A stretch of 64,000 nt of DNA from Ricinus communis (lineage: Eukaryota > Streptophyta > Magnoliopsida > Malpighiales > Euphorbiaceae), in contig NC_063262.1 in assembly GCF_019578655.1 (NCBI RefSeq), positions 3,417,582 to 3,481,581 on the forward strand, read 5' to 3'. This document shows positions 59,809-64,000 of the stretch, piece by piece. Position 1 is the first letter of the stretch. Every line of letters starts with the position of its first letter. A program made the translations under genes and the position numbers. The notes under the pieces were generated by a model, which made no database searches, was not told the DNA's origin, and was given only the letters and a program-made list of their open reading frames with translations.

Positions 59809-60906
59809 TTGTTTTTATCAGGATTCAAGAAAGGCAATATACTTCTTCTCTTGGGTCTAATGGTATAAAGTGGTAAAAAAGACTGGCTATTTATCATCAT
59901 TTGCAAAGTATTAGACCTTTTCTTTTCTTTTCCTTTACCTCATGGATTGGGGATTGATGGGAGTGTAAAAAATAATTCTTTTTGGCATGGAAAAAGTTGT
60001 AATTTCGTGGATATTGAAGCTTCAGATTGTCATTTACATCCTTCTTTTATTTGTCTATTGACATTCATCAGTGGAGAAACTTTGAGCAGTACTGTTTTGT
60101 TTCTCCAAAGCCAAGCAAAAGGAAAGAAAAAAAAAAAAAAGAAATCTAGTCATTTTATAAATATGATAAAAAGGAATCAAAATTTACAAAAGTAATATAG
60201 AAGAAGCAATAAGATTTCAGGACTGAAAAGTTTTAAATTTAAATTTTCTAGAGTATTCATTAATATTTATTTTAATTTATAGTAAAAAGTTATCTCAATC
60301 CTGTAGCTACATCTTCACAGACCAATTAACAAAAGTTCTTTATTTTTTTTTTTTTTATATGCAGAAATTTAAGGCGTCTAACTATTATTATTCATAATGG
60401 GAAGCTCCCTGTATTTTACATGTTTGCGCCCTAAATTATTAATATTTACATTTTTATTTTATTTTATTATTTTTAGCATAGGTGAAGGGCATAGATATTC
60501 TAAAAAATCACTTTTCTTCAAACACCAAAGGAGAATGAGGTATTCTTTCATATTCTATTTCTCTGCCTTTTTCTTTTTCTTTCTCTTTTTTTTTTTCCCA
60601 AAATATAATAATGTAAAAGAAAAATGATAATTACTGAAAGTGAAAGATATAATGATGCAATAATAGACAAAATGCATGAGGGATCTCTTTTCCTATCTAT
60701 TTAATCTGTAAATTAATATTATCCAAATTTACCATCTCATTAGATGGTATTGTACATCTTTTTAATGTGAAGAATTTCCTAAAAAACAAACAAACAATAT
60801 AATAATAATAATAATAATAAAGTTACGTGCAGCGACAAACACAATAAGAGCAGGTTGTGGAGGCATTTTGGCCGAAGTTCACAGTGACAGTCTCAAGCAA
60901 ATCGAC
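59809..60906. other. Intergenic region between IRX15 and the dioxygenase
   Basis: It contains the IRX15 3' UTR, poly-A and poly-T tracts, a (TAA)n run at about 60798-60820 and the short leader of the next gene. The open frames at 59947-60195 and 60397-60627 resemble nothing known. Confidence 0.5.
60798..60820. repeat. (TAA)n microsatellite
   Basis: About seven TAA units, some 90 bases before the dioxygenase ATG. Confidence 0.85.
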
Positions 60907-63900
60907 ATGGCCACCGACTTCAAATCTATCCCGATCATCGGTCATAATCTTATCCGTACCTAAAAGTCCCAATAACCCTAAATACCGTTTTCTCTATTCT
61001 CACAACTTCTGCATCTTTCTGATTCAATAGCACAGTAACCGTTGTAAAGATTTGATTTTTATTATATGCTTCTTTTTTCTTTTTGGTATGTGCAGATGTT
61101 AGTCCTCTTGTGGCTAAATGTGATGATCCAAACGTGGCTCAAGAGCCTGCTGTATGTGAGGTTGTTAAACAATTGGACCAAGCTTGTAGAGAGGCTGGAT
61201 TTTTCTATGTGGTATGTTTCCCTCTTGATTTTTGCTCTGTGTGTTTCATGAATTTTATTTACTTTGATGATTGTGGATTCAAAAGTTTAGTTTCTGTTTA
61301 TTTGGGAAAAATGAGGGTAAACTAAGGTAAGGATTTATAAAGTAAATGAAGGTAAGATATTAGGAGGTAAGATAGAGTTTTTAATTTTACTTTATTTGGG
61401 AAGAATGGATGGTAAAAGAATGTTTTAGAAGGTAATATAGACTTTTTTAAACTATAACCTTCCCAACCTACTGATTTGATGGGTTGATATTTGAAGGGTC
61501 AATATGAAAATAAGAATTGCTGGTGTTTCCTGCTGGTCTGTTGCTAGAACTATCTTTTGTTCCTTCTGATGAATTTATGGAACCTTGTAACCCTGGTTGT
61601 TCTTATTTTGCACCCATGTTTAGTTTCATTTGCAAAAGAAAAGTATACACTGCTGAAATGGTTGTTTCAAGGTTGCCTCTTGTCATATATCTATTACTCT
61701 TCTATATCCCTTAGAGCATTTCTCATGTTGTGAATCTCATAATGTTCAATTTAATACTTGGAAGAAATACATTCCCTCCTTGTGCATCCCCCAGGAAGCA
61801 GCAAAGACGAGGAAATTGGAAAATAACAGCCTGTTATTTGGATTTTCTTTTTGGAAGTGTGCTTGTGTATTTATATTTATGGTTTTATAAATGGCAATTT
61901 AGTGAAACTACTACCTTGATCACTGCTTTTTAAGTGAAATGATAATACAGACAGCATTTCTTTTCTTCTTGATATGTTCTTATTTCCATATATTATCTGG
62001 AAAAAGGAAATGTGTTTCCTAGACTGCATTTTCTTTAGCTTTTGTTCTTTTTTAATCATTATTCTTCTGCATGCTTTTTGCTATGTGGTTGATTAGAAGG
62101 GCCATGGTATTCCTGATTCTCTCATTGAAGAGGTTAAAAAGGTCTCGCACAAGTTTTTTGATCTTCCCTACAAAGAAAAACTAAAAATCAAGATGACTCC
62201 TGCTTCAGGATACAGGTTTGCAATGTGAAATAGCCTGCCAAAAAGTAACAGCTTATGATTTATCAAAAGAAAAAATAAATGGCATCAAAACTTTTTTAGT
62301 TTTTGCTATTTTGGTGTTTGAATTTTTTTTATTTTTTTTTTTAAGTTTGAACTTTAAAAATGTGATAAATTTTAAATGCTTTCGGATGATTTAGACTTAT
62401 CAAAGCACTAACTGATCAAAATTCAGGTCAATCTTTGCTGAATAAGCTAGCCATATCATATAAAACTGGAAAAAAAAAAAGAAGACAAAAGTAACTTTAT
62501 TTTCATCTCTTTCCTTTTTTCTTTTCTTCTTTCTCTTTTTTCCGCCAAATATATTTCTTGTGTCTCTATAAAATGCAATCCATCTTCAAATACAATAATT
62601 TATAGATGCATTCCTTAAATAACATATTTATTAAATAATTTATTAAAACTCACTCAATTTTCGAAGTTAAAAAGCATCAATCCTTTAACATCTAATGTCA
62701 ACTCATAAAAATGCACTCACCATAAGCTTGCTCTTGTTTTAATTAATTTTGAACTTAGAGATCATATGTAGAGATATAAGGAATGGATGCAGAGAAAAGA
62801 GAAAGAAGAAAAGAAAAGAGGAAGGAGATGAAGATGAGATTACTTTTGGGTTTTCATTTATTTTGTATGATGTGGCTATATTATTCAGTAAATGTGAGTC
62901 CAAATTTTGCTTAACAGTGTTCCGATGAATTTAAATTAGCTGAAAACACTTGAATGTATCGCATCATTAAAATTAAGACATAATATAATTGAAAAGAAAT
63001 ATTTCGGATATCAAAATAATAAAAGTTAAAAAGTTGATACATCATTTATATAATTTTACCTTATCAAATTGATATAATATATTTAAGTAGTGCGCTCTGC
63101 CTTTGGATGCAGGGGATATCAAAGAATTGGAGAAAATATAACCGAAGGCATTCCTGACATGCATGAAGCTATTGATGTAGGTTCTACTTATTCAGTGCCA
63201 TCCTAAATACGTGATCCATTAAGTGTCATGTTAAGCATGCAATGCCATTTAAAATAAGATGCTATTCCAGTCATTGCTTGGAGGTTCTTAACCATTCTAT
63301 GGCTATAATCACCAATACTGTGGGAATAGTTTTGCTGCTTTCTTTTTCTCCCTATCTCTCTCTCGCTAGAAATGATTATAGATCTATTGTTTTATGTTCA
63401 TTACAGTGTTATAAAGAGATTAAACCAGGGATGTATGGTGCTCTTAGCAAACCTATGGAAGGATGTAATCAATGGTATGCAAAACTTTCAATGTCTTTAT
63501 GCTAACTTCTCCATTTTCCATATTTTCATGCCAAATATTGTATTTTTGGATGCTGTTTTTATTCTTATAAATTGAGTGATTGACATCATATCATTTGAGA
63601 TTGGCTGGATGCTGAATCATCAAAATCTCAAGTAAGATCGATTGCGCATGCTGAAATTCTTATGGACAAAGCTATTATTTCAGCAAAAGTAGCCTTGTAC
63701 AGAGGGTTTCAGTAGAAACTAGGAGAAAGTTCTGCTTGGTGGAACAAAGACCTTATAATGATCCGCTTGTCCGCCATGTTTGACCATTATGTGCAACCCT
63801 TCACAATTAATAGATAACCGTTTAATAAGTTCAAATAAATTATTGTTGTTTCTTTTACTTCTTTTAAATGGCTACTCTGAGTAACTTTCTACAATGGCTT

Positions 63901-64000
63901 ATGCACATGTCCAGAGTGTTAATAAGCTCTAATAATTCTAATTTCTTCAATATTTCATACTGAAGCTTAAAAGTTCAGATCATAAACTTTGTTTCCGAGT
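60907..64000 (+). CDS. 2-oxoglutarate/Fe(II)-dependent dioxygenase, At3g50210-like, 5' part only
   Basis: Cytosolic oxygenase of the 2-oxoglutarate/Fe(II) superfamily; the substrate is not known. Five exons are visible: 60907-60940 ([11 protein letters not shown]), 61096-61211, 62097-62215, 63113-63176 and 63407-63474. All have GT-AG junctions and matching phases. They give about 133 residues, including [25 protein letters not shown] and [12 protein letters not shown]. This is the DIOX_N half. The iron-binding HxD...H and the 2-oxoglutarate Arg are expected beyond 64000. After the donor at 63474 the remaining 526 bases look like intron. Similar exon borders and sequence fit the Arabidopsis protein UniProt lists as probable 2-oxoglutarate-dependent dioxygenase At3g50210 (from memory). 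Assigning a hormone or flavonoid role would be guesswork. Confidence 0.88.

Noticed and set aside
1..64000. tRNA or rRNA genes
   Set aside because: I looked for T-loop-like GGTTCGAATCC/GGTTCAAATCC boxes and found none with a matching acceptor stem. A tRNA scan would be needed to exclude them fully.

Overview
This is plant nuclear DNA. It is AT-rich, its genes have many GT-AG introns, and it carries Ty1/Copia retrotransposons and plant-only families (BAHD acyltransferase, DUF241, DUF579/IRX15, LRR receptor kinase). The proteins look eudicot, probably rosid; I cannot name the species.

Layout, left to right. (1) 1-3446: intergenic. (2) 3447-14514 (+): a complete 25-exon kinesin-4 gene (KIN-4A/FRA1 type, 1031 aa as assembled here). 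(3) 15477-16150 (-): a BAHD acyltransferase relic, followed by an intact BAHD gene at 16416-17729 (-). (4) About 17972-18515: a MITE-like element with terminal inverted repeats. (5) 19725-45515: a cluster of ten DUF241 copies in strictly alternating orientation (A- B+ C- D+ E- F+ G- H+ I- J+), best read as five copies of one divergent pair. B, C and F are intact. G is full length except for one stop codon. A, D, E, H, I and J are broken. Two Copia elements lie in the right part of the cluster: an older one (33230-38280) beside copy I, and a younger one (40198-45078) inside copy J. (6) 46727-50583 (-): a two-exon LRR receptor-like pseudokinase. (7) 53690-54138 (+): a frameshifted RNase H-like remnant ending in poly(A). 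(8) 58822-59808 (+): a single-exon IRX15-type DUF579 gene. (9) 60907 to the right edge (+): the first five exons of a 2-oxoglutarate/Fe(II) dioxygenase.

The low-copy genes match, from memory, the Arabidopsis neighbourhood At3g50210 (2OG dioxygenase), At3g50220 (IRX15), At3g50230 (LRR kinase), At3g50240 (kinesin-4) and At3g50270/50280 (BAHD). The window therefore looks like a conserved eudicot block whose BAHD-to-LRR interval was expanded by DUF241 duplication and retrotransposons. FRA1-type kinesin and IRX15 both act in cell-wall formation, but nothing here shows co-regulation.

The least expected structure is in the DUF241 cluster. Each divergent spacer of about 0.8-1.0 kb has the same proximal promoter block on both sides, in mirror orientation. 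Its core is ACATGACAGCT, which contains TGACAGCT, a fit to the KNOX homeodomain consensus as I recall it. The core is exact beside seven copies and altered beside three broken ones.
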